64,000 nucleotides of DNA. Source: Struthio camelus (lineage: Eukaryota; Chordata; Aves; Struthioniformes; Struthionidae). Positions within the stretch are counted from its first letter, which is position 1. Each line of letters starts with the position of its first letter. A model generated the notes under the pieces. The model made no database searches and was not told the origin of the DNA. It was given only the letters and a program-made list of their open reading frames with translations. Where the stretch lies: contig NC_090952.1 in assembly GCF_040807025.1 (NCBI RefSeq), positions 18,101,068 through 18,165,067 on the forward strand. Direction: 5' to 3'. The position numbers and the translations under genes were made by a program. Below, in pieces: positions 63,541 to 64,000 of this stretch.

Positions 63541-64000
63541 TGGATGCATCCCATTGGGGCCCCATGGACTTGTGGGTGTCAAGTTCACCTCAATGATCTC
63601 TAACCCGATCCTCCTCCACTAAGGGAAAAAAATCTTCCTTTCTCCAGACTTTCTCCCTGGTCTCCCGGGTCCAGGATTCCTGAGGGCTGGCCTTAGCAGT
63701 GAAGACTGAAGCAAAGAAGCAACTCTGCCTTCTCTGTGTCCTCTGTCACCAAGGTTCCTGCCTCATTCAGCAGCAGGCCCACATTTTCCCTAGTTTTCCT
63801 TTTGTTAATGATGTATTTGAAGAATCCCTTCTTGTTGTCCTTGACATCCCTTGCCAGATTTAATTCCAAGTGGGCCTTGGAATCAAACACTCTAGTCCGG
63901 GGTAGTGATGTAGCAAAATTAAAAATCAAGAAGTACTTTTAGTGATTGTCTCCATTTCATTTATCTGAAAATAGATCACACCACAATCACTTGTTTCTTT

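Larger units (their letters stand above)
62043..63888 (-). mobile_element. CR1 LINE retrotransposon, 5'-truncated, inactive
   Basis: This is the 3' part of a chicken-repeat-1 non-LTR retrotransposon. Reading on the minus strand, translated blocks follow the CR1 ORF2 order: the linker before the reverse transcriptase (63,885-63,690), the RT palm with VFKKGKK and GNYRPVNLTS (63,430-63,370), [12 protein letters not shown] (about 63,290), LDFSKAFDTV (about 63,170), GVPQG (about 63,005), FADD (about 62,915) and the C-terminal region ending GLDDLQRSLPTST. The endonuclease and ORF1 are absent, so about 1.85 kb remains of a family usually near 4.5 kb. The 3' end at 62,043 has the CR1 octamer ATTCTGTG followed by a degenerate second unit. 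It is broken by in-frame stops at 63,304, 63,181 and 63,100 and by a one-base loss near 62,997. The 5' end stops abruptly at about 63,888, and no clear target-site duplication is visible, as is usual for CR1. Confidence 0.97.

Noticed and set aside
62025..63942. Plus-strand ORFs over the CR1 (60-76 codons)
   Set aside because: They are antisense shadows of the CR1 reverse transcriptase.

Overview
The window looks like bird nuclear DNA: long, AT-rich and almost free of long open reading frames. The diagnostic element is a chicken-repeat-1 (CR1) LINE at about 62.04-63.89 kb on the minus strand. It has a reverse transcriptase with an FADD active site and the ATTCTGTG-type octamer at its 3' end, as is usual in bird CR1 copies. 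I found no complete protein-coding gene, no tRNA, rRNA or recognisable small RNA gene, no virus-derived ORF and no CRISPR array. Six-frame ORFs of 60-126 codons are about what chance gives in 64 kb of AT-rich sequence, and I treat nearly all of them as noise.

Layout. 1-15.5 kb: non-coding, with a perfect HNF1-type palindrome near 1.09 kb, an 18-bp tandem duplication near 5.55 kb, a possible old LINE piece near 12.3-12.7 kb and a pyrimidine-rich tract near 12.9-13.7 kb. 15.5-17 kb: a heavily decayed CR1/L3-like LINE on the plus strand, followed at 17.3 kb by a long stem-loop. 17.4-24.9 kb: non-coding, with one GC-richer patch at 22.6-23.1 kb. 24.94-25.47 kb: the only real CpG island, with GCC repeats, a near-consensus CTCF site, an NRF1-like site and a strong splice donor at its right edge. 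It is most likely a promoter and first exon. 25.5-61.8 kb: AT-rich, with several isolated GC-richer or open stretches that could be exons or conserved elements (27.7, 28.3, 32.4, 35.8, 46.9, 48.0 and 49.9 kb). The best is a 96-bp phase-1/phase-1 candidate exon at 35,817-35,912 with good splice signals on both sides. 61.85-64 kb: an AT-rich microsatellite, then the young CR1 copy.

Working model (inference): the CpG island starts a transcript running to the right, and much of the window is intron or gene desert around it. The candidate exon 10 kb downstream may belong to that transcript, but if the small ATG at 25,439 were used the phases would not join directly (phase 0 donor, phase 1 acceptor). 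The link therefore needs a 5'-UTR role, an intermediate exon or a different gene. No new biological system is evident.
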